Assembly: GCA_031418215.1 (NCBI GenBank)
Contig: JANOXC010000103.1
Location: forward strand, 1-64,000
DNA length: 64,000 nt
Reading direction: 5' to 3'
Origin: JANOXC01 sp031418215
GTDB taxonomy: Bacteria > Bacteroidota > Bacteroidia > AKYH767-A > OLB10
Shown piece by piece: positions 8,380-17,096 of this stretch. Below the pieces are notes generated by a model that ran no database searches, was not told where the DNA came from, and saw only the letters and a list, made by a program, of their open reading frames with translations. The first letter of the stretch is position 1; each line of letters begins with the position of its first letter. The position numbers and the translations under genes are program-made.

Positions 8380-9669
8380 TTAAATTAATTCATTTAATGC
8401 GCTTCGCAACGATTCAATCATTGCCGGAATATTCTCTTTGCGGCAAGTGCCAACTGAGAGTCGATACCAGGTTGAATCGGCGGGTGCCCCAAATGCAGAG
8501 AAAGGGACAATGGCAAAACGTGCTTTATCAAGGATATAGGCAGTTACATCTTCCGTAGTATTTAGTTTATTGCCTTCACTTGTCGTCTTTCCTTTTAAAT
8601 CAAACTGCACTGTGAGATAGATGGCAGCCATTGGTTCAATGCAACGAACCGGATGACCTTCCTTACTTAAGGAAGTAAAGCCCTCATAAAATGCATGCAA
8701 ACGGTATTCTATTTCTGATTTAAATGTTTTCATATAATCAGCCACGGCCTGCTTGTTCGCCATAAACTTAGCTGCTGCAACCTGCTCGGCCTTAGGTGCC
8801 CATGCACCAATGTGAGACAATATTGACTTCATTTTTTCAATCACAGGTTTGGGGCCACAACTCCATCCTACACGAATACCTGTCGCAGCAAATGCTTTTG
8901 ACAATCCATCCACAAAAATGGTATAAGGACGCAACTCCGGGCGCAAAGTAACAGGATCATGATGACTGTTTTGTCCGAAAGTTAATGCAGCATAAATCTG
9001 GTCATACATTATATATAAAGGTTTCTCACCTTCTTTGCGTCGAGCATTTTCTTCGAGTACGAGATCACATATATCTTCCAGCTGTTGCTTTGCAAAAACA
9101 GTTCCTGTTGGATTTTGAGGGGAGCACAACGCAAGTAAAACTGCATCCTTAAGAACCGGTTTAATGGCTTCTGCTGTTAACATAAAATTATTTTCAGGCG
9201 TTGCTTCTACCTGTACACCAACGGCCTGCATCAAATGACAATAATGATTATTGTTCCAGGATGGAACAGGATAAATCACTTTGTCACCCGGATCTAATAA
9301 GGTAGAATAAATGCCATAAATCAGTGGTCGCGCTCCGCCGGCAATTAATATTTCATCGATATTGTAAGCAAGACCTTGTGTTTGTGCTACATAAACTGAT
9401 ACTGCCTGGCGTAATTCGGGCATGCCATTGGCGACAGGGTAATTTGTGTGTCCGGCTTTGTATGCTTCGATGATTTCATTTAACAACACTGTTGGAATGG
9501 GAAAAACAGCAGGGTCAAAATCACCAATGGTAAGGTTAGAGATTTTCTCGCCTTTCTTTATCCTTTCATTGATCTCATTTGCCAGTTTAATGATTTCTGA
9601 GCCGATAAGATTTTCAGCCATATTCGACATTTTTAGCTGAGCAGGCATATTGATGGTAGAGGTTGACAT
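8380..9669 (-). CDS. PLP-dependent class I/II aminotransferase (aspartate aminotransferase-like)
   Basis: 429 aa of fold-type I aminotransferase. SPQNPTGTVF (about 183-192) and the Schiff-base lysine in FVDGLSKAFAATGIRVGW (Lys258) are clear, with IMYDQIYAAL supplying the cofactor-binding Asp and Tyr. The C-terminal YRLSVGTC carries the substrate carboxylate-binding Arg. Substrate range in this subfamily is broad (aspartate, aromatic amino acids, kynurenine), so I leave the symbol empty. It is followed on the same strand by nothing close, and upstream lies kmo; a kynurenine aminotransferase role is tempting from position but unproven. Confidence 0.88.
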   Translation of the reverse strand: MSTSTINMPAQLKMSNMAENLIGSEIIKLANEINERIKKGEKISNLTIGDFDPAVFPIPTVLLNEIIEAYKAGHTNYPVANGMPELRQAVSVYVAQTQGLAYNIDEILIAGGARPLIYGIYSTLLDPGDKVIYPVPSWNNNHYCHLMQAVGVQVEATPENNFMLTAEAIKPVLKDAVLLALCSPQNPTGTVFAKQQLEDICDLVLEENARRKEGEKPLYIMYDQIYAALTFGQNSHHDPVTLRPELRPYTIFVDGLSKAFAATGIRVGWSCGPKPVIEKMKSILSHIGAWAPKAEQVAAAKFMANKQAVADYMKTFKSEIEYRLHAFYEGFTSLSKEGHPVRCIEPMAAIYLTVQFDLKGKTTSEGNKLNTTEDVTAYILDKARFAIVPFSAFGAPADSTWYRLSVGTCRKENIPAMIESLRSALNELI

Positions 9670-9688
9670 ATTTGCTGGATTTATCGAG

Positions 9689-9696
9689 CAAACCTA
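9689..9696 (-). promoter_or_regulatory. -7 box for the aminotransferase gene
   Basis: On the minus strand this reads TAGGTTTG, an exact TAnnTTTG match, 19 nt before the ATG at 9669. Confidence 0.55.
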
Positions 9697-9794
9697 CGGA
9701 AAAAGAAAGGAGTCTTTTCTTAAAAAAAGCGTAAATATTTGAACATGATCGTTATCATTAACCCAGGAATTAATTTCTGGGCTAATAATTAATA

Positions 9795-11132
9795 TCATAA
9801 CAATTTGAGCATCATTTGTTCTATCTCGGGAGAATCCCATTTTTGATCGATTCCAGGAAGCGCCATCACCTTTTGCATTATTTTTTCCTGACGGTTACCC
9901 TCATGCAATGCCTCACTATAGCGTATTTGCGGGCTATAGGTAACCATGGTATATAATGGAATCCATTTATCAGGATGTTTACCGCTGAACCATGCTTCAA
10001 TTTTCTTTTGTAATAAAAATTCCGCCTGACCCACCTTATCCCTCATTTCAATAAAATTGGCAACGGCCAGATCGGCAATTGCATCACCATCAGGTTTACG
10101 GCTTAATTCAAATTTGGAAAAGATGGTGGCCCAATCGTCTTTGTACTGATTCAACAATTGATCGAAAACTACACAATCTTCAAAACCACAATTCATACCT
10201 TGGCCGTAAAAGGGCACAATGGCATGCGCTGCATCACCTACCAATAACATTTTATTTTTGTAATGCCATGGAAAACATTTCACCGTTACCAAAGATGAAA
10301 CCGGGTTGCCTGAATATTCCTGATCAAAATTCGGCATCAATTTTAAGGCGTCACCAAATATCTTTTCGAAAAATGATCTTGCTTTTGAAATAGTATCTAA
10401 TGCTGCAAAAGAATTTTCACCTTCAAAAGGAAAAAAAAGTGTGCAGGTAAAACTTTTATCGAGATTTGGCAATGCAATCAACATGTAAGTACCGCGCGGC
10501 CAAATGTGCAATCCTTTAGGATCAAGTGCATATTCACCACTTGCAGTAGGCGGAATGGTAAGCTCTTTGTAACCGTGCTCCAAAAATGACTGGGAATAAT
10601 TGAAGCGATCTGTTGACAATTGCATTTGCAATCGAGCAGCAGAATAAGCACCATCGGTTCCAATAATGATATCCCCATCTACTGATTTTGATTTTTTTGA
10701 ATCACCATCTTCTAAAGTCATGGAAGCTGAATTCAAATCAATATTTGCACAGCGCTGGTTAAATTCAATTTGCACACCATTTTTCTCAGCTAAATCCATC
10801 AACACACAATTCAGTCCGCCACGTGAAACAGAATTAATAGCTTGCCCGTCTTTACCATATGCCTGATAACCAACGTTACCTTCAATAGAATGAATCATTC
10901 TTCCACTCATCGGCAAGGCAACTTTGCGTATTTCATCAGCAATGCCAACACCTTCCAATCCTCTCCATCCCCGGTCGCTCAATGCAAGGTTGATTGATCT
11001 TCCTGCTGAAATTCTGTTCTTGCGCATGTCAGGCCGCCGTTCATAAATATGAACCTGATGTCCTTTTCTGACAAGGTAAATGGATAACAAACTTCCTACT
11101 AATCCTGAGCCTACAATATTTATTTTACTCAT
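9795..11132 (-). CDS. kmo: Kynurenine 3-monooxygenase
   Basis: 445 aa flavoprotein hydroxylase. The N-terminal FAD motif is IVGSGLVGSLLSIYLVRKGHQVHIYERR; RISAGRSINLALSDRGWRGLEGVG is characteristic of KMO rather than other aromatic hydroxylases; and LVGDAAHAIVPFYGQGMNCGFEDC is the second FAD-contact motif. It hydroxylates L-kynurenine to 3-hydroxykynurenine with NADPH and O2. The C-terminus lacks an obvious strong membrane anchor. The gene lies 65 nt downstream of kynU on the same strand, so the two are probably co-transcribed for tryptophan breakdown or quinolinate and NAD synthesis. The dioxygenase, formamidase and 3-HAO genes are not in the window. Confidence 0.94.
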   Translation of the reverse strand: MSKINIVGSGLVGSLLSIYLVRKGHQVHIYERRPDMRKNRISAGRSINLALSDRGWRGLEGVGIADEIRKVALPMSGRMIHSIEGNVGYQAYGKDGQAINSVSRGGLNCVLMDLAEKNGVQIEFNQRCANIDLNSASMTLEDGDSKKSKSVDGDIIIGTDGAYSAARLQMQLSTDRFNYSQSFLEHGYKELTIPPTASGEYALDPKGLHIWPRGTYMLIALPNLDKSFTCTLFFPFEGENSFAALDTISKARSFFEKIFGDALKLMPNFDQEYSGNPVSSLVTVKCFPWHYKNKMLLVGDAAHAIVPFYGQGMNCGFEDCVVFDQLLNQYKDDWATIFSKFELSRKPDGDAIADLAVANFIEMRDKVGQAEFLLQKKIEAWFSGKHPDKWIPLYTMVTYSPQIRYSEALHEGNRQEKIMQKVMALPGIDQKWDSPEIEQMMLKLL

Positions 11133-11197
11133 TTGCTAAATTTATTACTGAATATATTTTTAAAAAATTAAAGTCGCTTATGATTACTTAAATGATA

Positions 11198-12478
11198 TTA
11201 TTTATTGCTGAATGCAGCCTTTAATATTCTTCCAAAATGAAAAACATCCTCAAATGAATTATACAAAGGAACGGGGGCAATGCGAATTACATCCGGTTCG
11301 CGCCAGTCGGCAATTACACCTTCTTCAGTTAAATAATCAAATATACGTTTGCCATTTTTCAGGATTAATGATAGCTGACATCCTTGAAGTTGTTGTTCAA
11401 ATGGTGTAATAATTTTAATCAATGACTCATCGCCCATTTCTTTCAAAACATCTTTAACAATATATATCAGGTATGATGTGAGTTGCAGGCTTTTTTTTGT
11501 TAAAGCATCCATACCTGCTTCTTCAAAGAGATCCATGCTGGCTCGTAAAGCCGCCATGTTGAGTATAGGAGCATTGCTTAATTGCCACGCATCAGCTGTT
11601 TGCACAGGATCGAAATCATGCTGCATTACAAATCGGGTACGCGGATCGTTTCCCCACCATCCTGCAAAACGGGGCAACAATTTATTCTCTACATGTTTCT
11701 TGTTTATATATATTCCTGCAACGCCACCCGGACCCGAATTCAAATATTTGTAAGAACACCAGCAAGCGAAGTCAATATTCCAATCATGCAAAGAAAGCTT
11801 GAGATTACCAACAGCATGGGCGAGGTCGAAACCTGCATAAGCGCCTACGTCATGCGCTGCTTTGGTAATTGCCTTCATATCGAAAGCCTGCCCTGTGTAA
11901 TAATTCATACCACCCATCATAACGACAGCCAATGAATCGCCGCAATCGCTGATGGCTTTTAAAACATCTTCCTGCCGCAATATATATTCTCCTTCGCGGG
12001 GATACAATTCAATTAAAGCATCAGCAGGATCACGGTGATGATATTTTACCTGCGACTGCAATGCATAACGGTCGGAAGGGAAAGCACCACCTTCGCAAAT
12101 AATTTTATATCGTTTTACATCCGGGCGATAAAACGTTACCAATAACAAATGCAGGTTTACCGTTAGGTGATTCATTACCACCACTTCTTCAGGCAATGCC
12201 CCTACCAGCCTGGCTGTTGGATTCCTTAGCAACTCATGATACCCAAACCAGCCTGTATCTCTTTTAAAATGTCCTTCCACACCCAGTGATGCCCAATCCT
12301 GCAACTCCTGATTAATATACTGAGCTGTCTTTTTTGGCTGCAAACCAAGCGAATTCCCTGTTAAATAAATGACGGGCTTACCTTTGTGTAGCGGTAAATG
12401 GAATTGCGCGCGAAAACGTTGCAATTCATCTTGCTGATCACACTGCGTGGCAAATTTTAATTCATTCTTAAATTCCAT
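11198..12478 (-). CDS. kynU: Kynureninase
   Basis: 426 aa PLP enzyme, full length. YLTGNSLGLQPKKT, GGAFPSDRYALQSQ and GFDLAHAVGNLKLSLHDW are kynureninase blocks; the Schiff-base lysine is Lys244 in CSYKYLNSGPGGVAG. It cleaves kynurenine or 3-hydroxykynurenine to (3-hydroxy)anthranilate plus alanine. It is the first gene of the kynU-kmo pair. A -7 box at 12483-12490 ends exactly 4 nt before the ATG, predicting a leaderless or nearly leaderless mRNA. The partner enzyme kmo next door favours the 3-hydroxykynurenine route. Confidence 0.95.
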   Translation of the reverse strand: MEFKNELKFATQCDQQDELQRFRAQFHLPLHKGKPVIYLTGNSLGLQPKKTAQYINQELQDWASLGVEGHFKRDTGWFGYHELLRNPTARLVGALPEEVVVMNHLTVNLHLLLVTFYRPDVKRYKIICEGGAFPSDRYALQSQVKYHHRDPADALIELYPREGEYILRQEDVLKAISDCGDSLAVVMMGGMNYYTGQAFDMKAITKAAHDVGAYAGFDLAHAVGNLKLSLHDWNIDFACWCSYKYLNSGPGGVAGIYINKKHVENKLLPRFAGWWGNDPRTRFVMQHDFDPVQTADAWQLSNAPILNMAALRASMDLFEEAGMDALTKKSLQLTSYLIYIVKDVLKEMGDESLIKIITPFEQQLQGCQLSLILKNGKRIFDYLTEEGVIADWREPDVIRIAPVPLYNSFEDVFHFGRILKAAFSNK

Positions 12479-12482
12479 TCTG

Positions 12483-12490
12483 CAAAGTAA
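12483..12490 (-). promoter_or_regulatory. -7 box for kynU-kmo, 4 nt from the start codon
   Basis: On the minus strand this reads TTACTTTG, the same variant as at pabB. It is followed by CAGA and then the kynU ATG. Confidence 0.6.
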
Positions 12491-12560
12491 ATTTTTTTAA
12501 GGATGCGGGGCATTGATTCAGGATATTTTACTTTGGTCAAATTAAAATTTGACTTTATTA

Positions 12561-12600
12561 CCTCACCCCTGCCCTCTCCGAAAGAGAGGGAGTAGTTCGT
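12561..12600. repeat. CCTCACC-type hairpin repeat, possible terminator
   Basis: CCTCACCCCTGCCCTCTCCG leads into a perfect 7-bp stem (CCCTCTC / GAGAGGG, 12572-12590) with a 5-nt loop. It lies between the end of the leftward gene at 12652 and the kynU promoter. No U-tract follows on the minus strand, so it is not a classical terminator. A related sequence with the same CCTCACC lead and CCTCTC/GAGAGG stem is at 58701-58733, so it is a dispersed element. Confidence 0.6.
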
Positions 12601-12651
12601 CTAAACAATTCACAGTATTTGCTAACCTAATAAAAAGTGAAGGGATAAAAT

Positions 12652-13581
12652 TTATTGTTTTATCTCATAAAACAGCCCCAACAACAATTCCTGCCGATAG
12701 GAAAGCTTTTTGCTAAAATCTGGATTGTAAACAAGTTGTGTATCAATTCTGAACTGCAGGTATTTAAGGAAGCGAATTGCAAAGCGATTACTGATGTCGA
12801 CATGCACTCCAATCCGGTTAAAAGCGTTGAAAAAGAACCTGCTTTGATTGTCCCATATAACCACCTTCGGATAAAGTTCTTTCCTGATATAAAGTTGACT
12901 TGAAAACCCATATTCAGATTTAATATAAAGCCGTTTAGATTTGAAAAGTGACTCGTCATTTTCAGACTTTATATCAGGATAATCTGCAAATCTTGGCTTG
13001 GTGGAAATACGACAAGAAGCAAAAGCGACATTAATTCTGCACTTTTCCCAGAAATACCAATTTAATCCATATGCCAGCTCAACTGCACCAGGGGCCATGA
13101 ACCATCCTTTCAACTCCTTTTCCTTTTTATTTGAATCATCGTGATAAACAAATTGCCAGGATTTGAGCATTTGCGACTGAATAAAAAAGGAATAAGAATG
13201 ACTCAGGTGTTTACCGGGCTTCTCAGTCCATTGCATAGCCACCTTGAACTGATCGGCATTCTTGATCCAAACAGAATCCGTATAACGTAAAAATCCCAAT
13301 TCAATTTTAACAAGGTGATCATGACTCCATCCTGAAACATAGGACTTGTAATGACGATAATCCACATTACTTAAAAATGATAATGCGGAATGATCATCGC
13401 CCTGCCAATTATGGTAATTGATGTAAGAGGCTGAAAGGGAAGAAAAGAGCGAATATTTGATTTTAGAAAGCTCTGTACAGCACTTATCAGTTATCACCAG
13501 TGCAGAATCGACTATTAAATTTTGAGAAAAAGATTTTCCAGTAAATATCAAAAAAAAAGAAAACAAAATACAAATTCGCAT
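12652..13581 (-). CDS. Secreted/outer membrane protein, DUF3078-like
   Basis: 309 aa with a clear N-terminal signal peptide (MRICILFSFFLIFTGKSFSQ, cleavage probably after the first Gln-preceding Ser). The mature part alternates short aromatic strands (NYHNWQGDDHSALSFLSNVDY, HDHLVKIELGFLRY, AFNRIGVHVDISNRFAIRFLKYLQFRIDTQL), which suggests an outer-membrane beta-barrel. The NWQGGD-like opening and overall length resemble DUF3078 proteins of Bacteroidota, a family of unknown function. It follows the lipoprotein gene by 5 nt, so the two are probably one transcript. The family name needs a profile search. Confidence 0.65.
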   Translation of the reverse strand: MRICILFSFFLIFTGKSFSQNLIVDSALVITDKCCTELSKIKYSLFSSLSASYINYHNWQGDDHSALSFLSNVDYRHYKSYVSGWSHDHLVKIELGFLRYTDSVWIKNADQFKVAMQWTEKPGKHLSHSYSFFIQSQMLKSWQFVYHDDSNKKEKELKGWFMAPGAVELAYGLNWYFWEKCRINVAFASCRISTKPRFADYPDIKSENDESLFKSKRLYIKSEYGFSSQLYIRKELYPKVVIWDNQSRFFFNAFNRIGVHVDISNRFAIRFLKYLQFRIDTQLVYNPDFSKKLSYRQELLLGLFYEIKQ

Positions 13582-13586
13582 TACTT

Positions 13587-14216
13587 TTAAAAATCGAAAA
13601 CCAGATACCTGGAATCATCCTTTGATTTCATTCCCCAAGATTCATGCATATCAGTATCCAGATACAATATTCTAATATGACTAGCTGATGGATTTAAATT
13701 CAACTCATTTGTATACGTTAAAGCGGTGTGCTCAAATTGAGCATTCCCAAATGCCTTTAAACAATATATTCCAACAATAAAATCTCCTTCTTTAAAATCA
13801 CTTAGTTGCAACATTTTATTATCTACTCGACGGAAGTTTCTCAATACCTGGCTTAAACTATCAGATGCAATAGCAATAGGTAGAAGCGCAGGAAGGTTTA
13901 TTTCACGTAAATTTTTTGCCACAGTTCCACTACATTGTGCCTGTGGCAAATATTTTAATAATCGTCCTTTGCTATCATATATTCTTACATCTAATATATT
14001 TTCCATTTGATGCAGTTCCCAAAATTTCCAGGATGCTGCAGAATCAATGTAAAAAATCTGATCTGAATTAATTCCATTCTTCTTAACGAAAGAAATGACA
14101 GAAGCGCTACTTTCAATCTTTGGTTGCCTTACACCGGTTATAATTCTTACCAATAATTTGCAAGAACTCATTGTAAATAAAATAAAGGAGTACAAAATTA
14201 CCAGTCTGAATTTCAT
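13587..14216 (-). CDS. Predicted lipoprotein, unknown function
   Basis: 209 aa. The N-terminus MKFRLVILYSFILFTMSSC is a lipoprotein signal with lipobox MSSC, so Cys19 would be lipidated. The rest is soluble (SWKFWELHQMENILDVRIYDSKGRLLKYLPQAQCSG, NFRRVDNKMLQLSDFKEGDFIVGIYCLKAFG) with no recognised motif. The spacing of 5 nt to the DUF3078-like outer membrane gene suggests an envelope pair, with the lipoprotein translated first. I do not recognise the family. Confidence 0.65.
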   Translation of the reverse strand: MKFRLVILYSFILFTMSSCKLLVRIITGVRQPKIESSASVISFVKKNGINSDQIFYIDSAASWKFWELHQMENILDVRIYDSKGRLLKYLPQAQCSGTVAKNLREINLPALLPIAIASDSLSQVLRNFRRVDNKMLQLSDFKEGDFIVGIYCLKAFGNAQFEHTALTYTNELNLNPSASHIRILYLDTDMHESWGMKSKDDSRYLVFDF

Positions 14217-14338
14217 ATATTTTTAGATTTAGGATATATACACTTGCACTATTTGCAACATCAGTTAAAACATACAATAATTGCTTTTTAAAAAATGCCA
14301 TGAGCCATCAATTCAATGATGACTCATGGCATAATGAA

Positions 14339-14800
14339 CTATTTAAGAGTAAAATCAATCTGATAGGAGTCCTTTAACTCTTCAACCTTGTAATCTCCAA
14401 CAGGAATAAAGAATGAAGTATTTATTTTCATTTCGCTCAACCATTCTTCCGGGATTTCAAAATCACTAAGTATGTTGAAATATCTTGAGATCTCAAGCTC
14501 TTTTTGCATATCTGCACCAATCTTTTCATATGGTATGTTCATTATAAAAATATTATCTTCAATATAACATTCAGCTTCAACCGTTCTTCCATTTCCAATA
14601 GTTCTTCCGGCACTCCCAGATGCACGACAAATCCCAACCCCATTTTCACATTCTGTCGGATGAGCTATGTCAAAATTAATTCTTATATGAATTGGCCTAA
14701 TAACACTTTCACTGTTTTTTTCAGACATGCCAGATGGCACTGCATTGGAATTGTTTTCAAATCCCATTAATAGAATTAAAATGGCAATATACTTTTTCAT
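14339..14800 (-). CDS. Small secreted protein, unknown function
   Basis: 153 aa with a plausible signal peptide (MKKYIAILILLMGFENNSNA), and a mature part of about 133 residues containing two close cysteines (ECENGVGICRASGS). The spacing C-x6-C could form a loop disulfide. No family is recognised. It is separated from the lipoprotein gene by 122 nt of AT-rich sequence and reads in the same direction. Codon use resembles the neighbours and the ORF has a good start, so it is probably real. Confidence 0.55.
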   Translation of the reverse strand: MKKYIAILILLMGFENNSNAVPSGMSEKNSESVIRPIHIRINFDIAHPTECENGVGICRASGSAGRTIGNGRTVEAECYIEDNIFIMNIPYEKIGADMQKELEISRYFNILSDFEIPEEWLSEMKINTSFFIPVGDYKVEELKDSYQIDFTLK

Positions 14801-15494
14801 GTTTTATATCTTTAGGTTAGCTTTTAAAAATATTTGTTCTTTTTACAACTCCATTCCACGCGTGGTTGCCCTGCGTTCGACCCATGTTCAGGTTAGTTAA
14901 AACATGGGTCGCTTTAAGAAATATTCGGCCTTAGGCCATCGCCGTTTTTTTCTGATGTGAAAATAAAAATATTGAATGATAATTAACCAACTATTTTGAC
15001 TTCTGTTTAGCTTTTTAAAATTAGCATCAATAACATTAGTGACATAGTAACATCTTTCTACATACTTCTTTCTATAGATAAATACTTTCACTAATTCAAA
15101 AGACCCTAAATGGTTTTGAAACGCAGGAACTCCTATTAACCAAGAACAAATTTCAATATTCATTTTCATCCATCTCGTTTTAAATAAAACTAGCAGCAAC
15201 TAACCATTATTGAATGGGTGATTCAGTACAATCATGAAAAGTTAAATCATTTCAGCCGGTTAGCAGGCTTCTTTAATTTGTCGAAGCAAACATATAGTAT
15301 ATATATAATTAATTTTCTAATTACATTGAATATTAATTAACAATGTTGTGAACAATATATATAATTATTGATTGCTACATGAAGATTGGTAGATAAATAC
15401 TGAAATAAAATAATCTAAAATGTAAAACACCAAATGTAAAATGAAAAACCGAGAACTTTAATTATCTTAGGAAAATAATACTCATTGCCGAATA
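14801..15494. other. Long AT-rich intergenic region with one strong hairpin
   Basis: Nearly 700 bases with no gene I can support. A hairpin with perfect 11-bp arms (CGACCCATGTT 14878-14888 and AACATGGGTCG 14901-14911) and a 12-nt loop sits in its left part. A 100-codon ORF (14897-15199, minus) has poor protein character and starts in a run of lysine- and tyrosine-rich low-complexity sequence, so I leave it out. The right part (15290-15380) is very AT-rich with TATATATA runs. Confidence 0.6.
14878..14911. terminator. Strong hairpin, possible terminator
   Basis: Perfect 11-bp inverted repeat with 12-nt loop. No good T-run follows on either strand (CTTTAAG on plus). It lies upstream of the small secreted protein gene, between it and the UbiA-like operon reading the same way, where a terminator would be expected. 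Confidence 0.4.
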
Positions 15495-16286
15495 CTATAT
15501 GTACATGGCAGCATATATCACTAAAACACTTTGTAAAATCATTGTAGCATCAACAGCAAGTGAATAATATAATTGATGCCCGCCTTCTTTTGCTAATAAA
15601 ACAATTATCGTTGTAATAAATAAAGTTGTATTTAATGCTACAGATATTAACAAGGAATAATGATGTATGTATATTAGAAAGGCATTGATTCCAAGAATTA
15701 ATATGGTTAATTGTTTCGTTCGCCCTACACCGATTTTATGTGGGATTGTGCTTATACCAAGTTTGGTATCTGATGTCATGTCGCGCAGATTATAAATTAT
15801 GGAAAGGGCAAGCATGAAAAGAAATCTTTCTGCAAAAAAAAGTAACACACTAAAATCTGCAACATGAAATAATGGAATAACAGCTGTTGTTACAGTCCAG
15901 CCTAATGCAACCCATATACTTTTTATTACTGGTATCGTGCGCAACCCCTTCCATGTTCCGACTTCCATGAAATATGACAGGCAGAACAATGCCATCAACA
16001 GTAAGCCTGCTGTTTCCCGAAACTCAAGAAATGGTAATAAAAATAATAGTAGTAGTAGAGAGATCAACATTTCTCTGATTCCGAAAAATCTGGAAAAGCG
16101 GTAAGGCCATTTTATTCCATAATAGGCTAATCGGTAAACACTAAAAGTTGAACAAGCCAGTGCAAGCTTATAAATTGTTGAAATTTTATGCGCCGGAAAT
16201 AAATTTGCAGTTTGTGATACCATGAAAAATGCAGCAACGGAAAGCAAAAAATGACCGAGTAATGCATATCGAAAATTGCGACTCAT
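15495..16286 (-). CDS. UbiA-like polytopic membrane protein
   Basis: 263 aa with about eight hydrophobic segments. The segment IIYNLRDMTSDTKLGISTIPHKIGVGRTKQL matches the second aspartate motif of UbiA-type prenyltransferases (D-x3-D followed by G, T-x-P). The first NDxxDxxxD motif is not evident; the corresponding N-terminal loop reads STFSVYRLAYYGIK. That could mean a non-prenyltransferase relative or altered prenyl-diphosphate binding. Similar UbiA-like proteins are common in Bacteroidota and generally uncharacterised. The start is 18 nt downstream of the hypothetical gene at 16305, suggesting an operon. Confidence 0.7.
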   Translation of the reverse strand: MSRNFRYALLGHFLLSVAAFFMVSQTANLFPAHKISTIYKLALACSTFSVYRLAYYGIKWPYRFSRFFGIREMLISLLLLLFLLPFLEFRETAGLLLMALFCLSYFMEVGTWKGLRTIPVIKSIWVALGWTVTTAVIPLFHVADFSVLLFFAERFLFMLALSIIYNLRDMTSDTKLGISTIPHKIGVGRTKQLTILILGINAFLIYIHHYSLLISVALNTTLFITTIIVLLAKEGGHQLYYSLAVDATMILQSVLVIYAAMYI

Positions 16287-16304
16287 ACTCCCGTCTGAAA
16301 CAGG

Positions 16305-16916
16305 TTATTTTTCACTTGTGGTACTATAAGTAATTATAGCTATTAAACCTACTCCCAATCCTATGTAGCCCCATTTAAGACTCTGCTGAATTTTGAGGTT
16401 TCTTGCCTTTTTCTGATATCCTATGAGGTACTCCTCAGTCCCAGAATAAGGTGCATCATAACCTTCCGGAATTTTCATCTTTTTCGGAGAAAACCTTCCC
16501 AGCACTACGGCATTGAACATCGGTATAGGGAAAGAATAAAAGCCCAAAAGACTGGAGGCCATTCCAAGTATAGCTGATTCACCAACATGCGCCTGTTCAC
16601 TATAAAACCGCATCGCAGCTTGCTCACCACGTATATAATTCCTCACTCCTTCAATAGATAGCCCATTGGCCGAATCAGCCTCGAAAATCATCACTTCTGT
16701 ACCATCCGGCTTTTGAATGGAAAAAACATCAACTTTTTCTGCCAGCCTGGACTTATTTTTAACATCCCCTGTTCTTTTATAAAAAACAAACTCCTCGTTA
16801 ATGGAATGGCTATTGATATCGATCGTTTTCCCATTAATGAGCAACATTTTCTCCTGTGCCTTAACTGCCATCGAATTGGTTAACAGAAGGATCAATAAAA
16901 ACTTTAATCTATGCAT
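16305..16916 (-). CDS. Secreted protein with C-terminal membrane segments, unknown function
   Basis: 203 aa. A signal peptide (MHRLKFLLILLLTNSMAVKAQ) is followed by a short beta-rich domain (KMLLINGKTIDINSHSINEEFVFYKR...KVDVFSIQKPDGTEVMIFEADS), a type seen in many Bacteroidota envelope proteins. Then come two glycine-containing hydrophobic segments, around residues 115-140 and 180-197. A tyrosine-rich linker (YDAPYSGTEEYLIGYQKKAR) lies between them. No enzymatic motif is visible. Upstream is the divergent gcvP gene; downstream, 18 nt away, the UbiA-like gene. Confidence 0.65.
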   Translation of the reverse strand: MHRLKFLLILLLTNSMAVKAQEKMLLINGKTIDINSHSINEEFVFYKRTGDVKNKSRLAEKVDVFSIQKPDGTEVMIFEADSANGLSIEGVRNYIRGEQAAMRFYSEQAHVGESAILGMASSLLGFYSFPIPMFNAVVLGRFSPKKMKIPEGYDAPYSGTEEYLIGYQKKARNLKIQQSLKWGYIGLGVGLIAIITYSTTSEK

Positions 16917-17069
16917 GGTTTGAAATAATCACAACTACCGCAATTTCGCTTGTATATGGTTAATTGAACATCGGTACAGGTTCCTTGTACAATAATAGGG
17001 AAAAAGAAAATCTGACCAATAATCAATAAAAAGACAATTGCCAGGAAGCTGAGCTGAAGTCAATTTATC

Positions 17070-17077
17070 TACCTTTG
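17070..17077 (+). promoter_or_regulatory. -7 box for gcvP
   Basis: TACCTTTG, exact consensus, 19 nt upstream of the gcvP ATG at 17097. Confidence 0.65.
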
Positions 17078-17096
17078 CCCCTCGTTACAAAAAGCC

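Noticed and set aside
11582..11935. ORFs on the plus strand inside kynU
   Set aside because: Shadows of the kynureninase frame, which has full conserved motifs.
14860..14911. tRNA-like T-arm (GTTCGAC) near the hairpin
   Set aside because: No acceptor, D or anticodon arms could be matched around it.
14897..15199. A 100-codon ORF on the minus strand in the long intergenic region
   Set aside because: Low-complexity, tyrosine- and lysine-rich composition, no signal or family, poor start; probably chance in AT-rich sequence.
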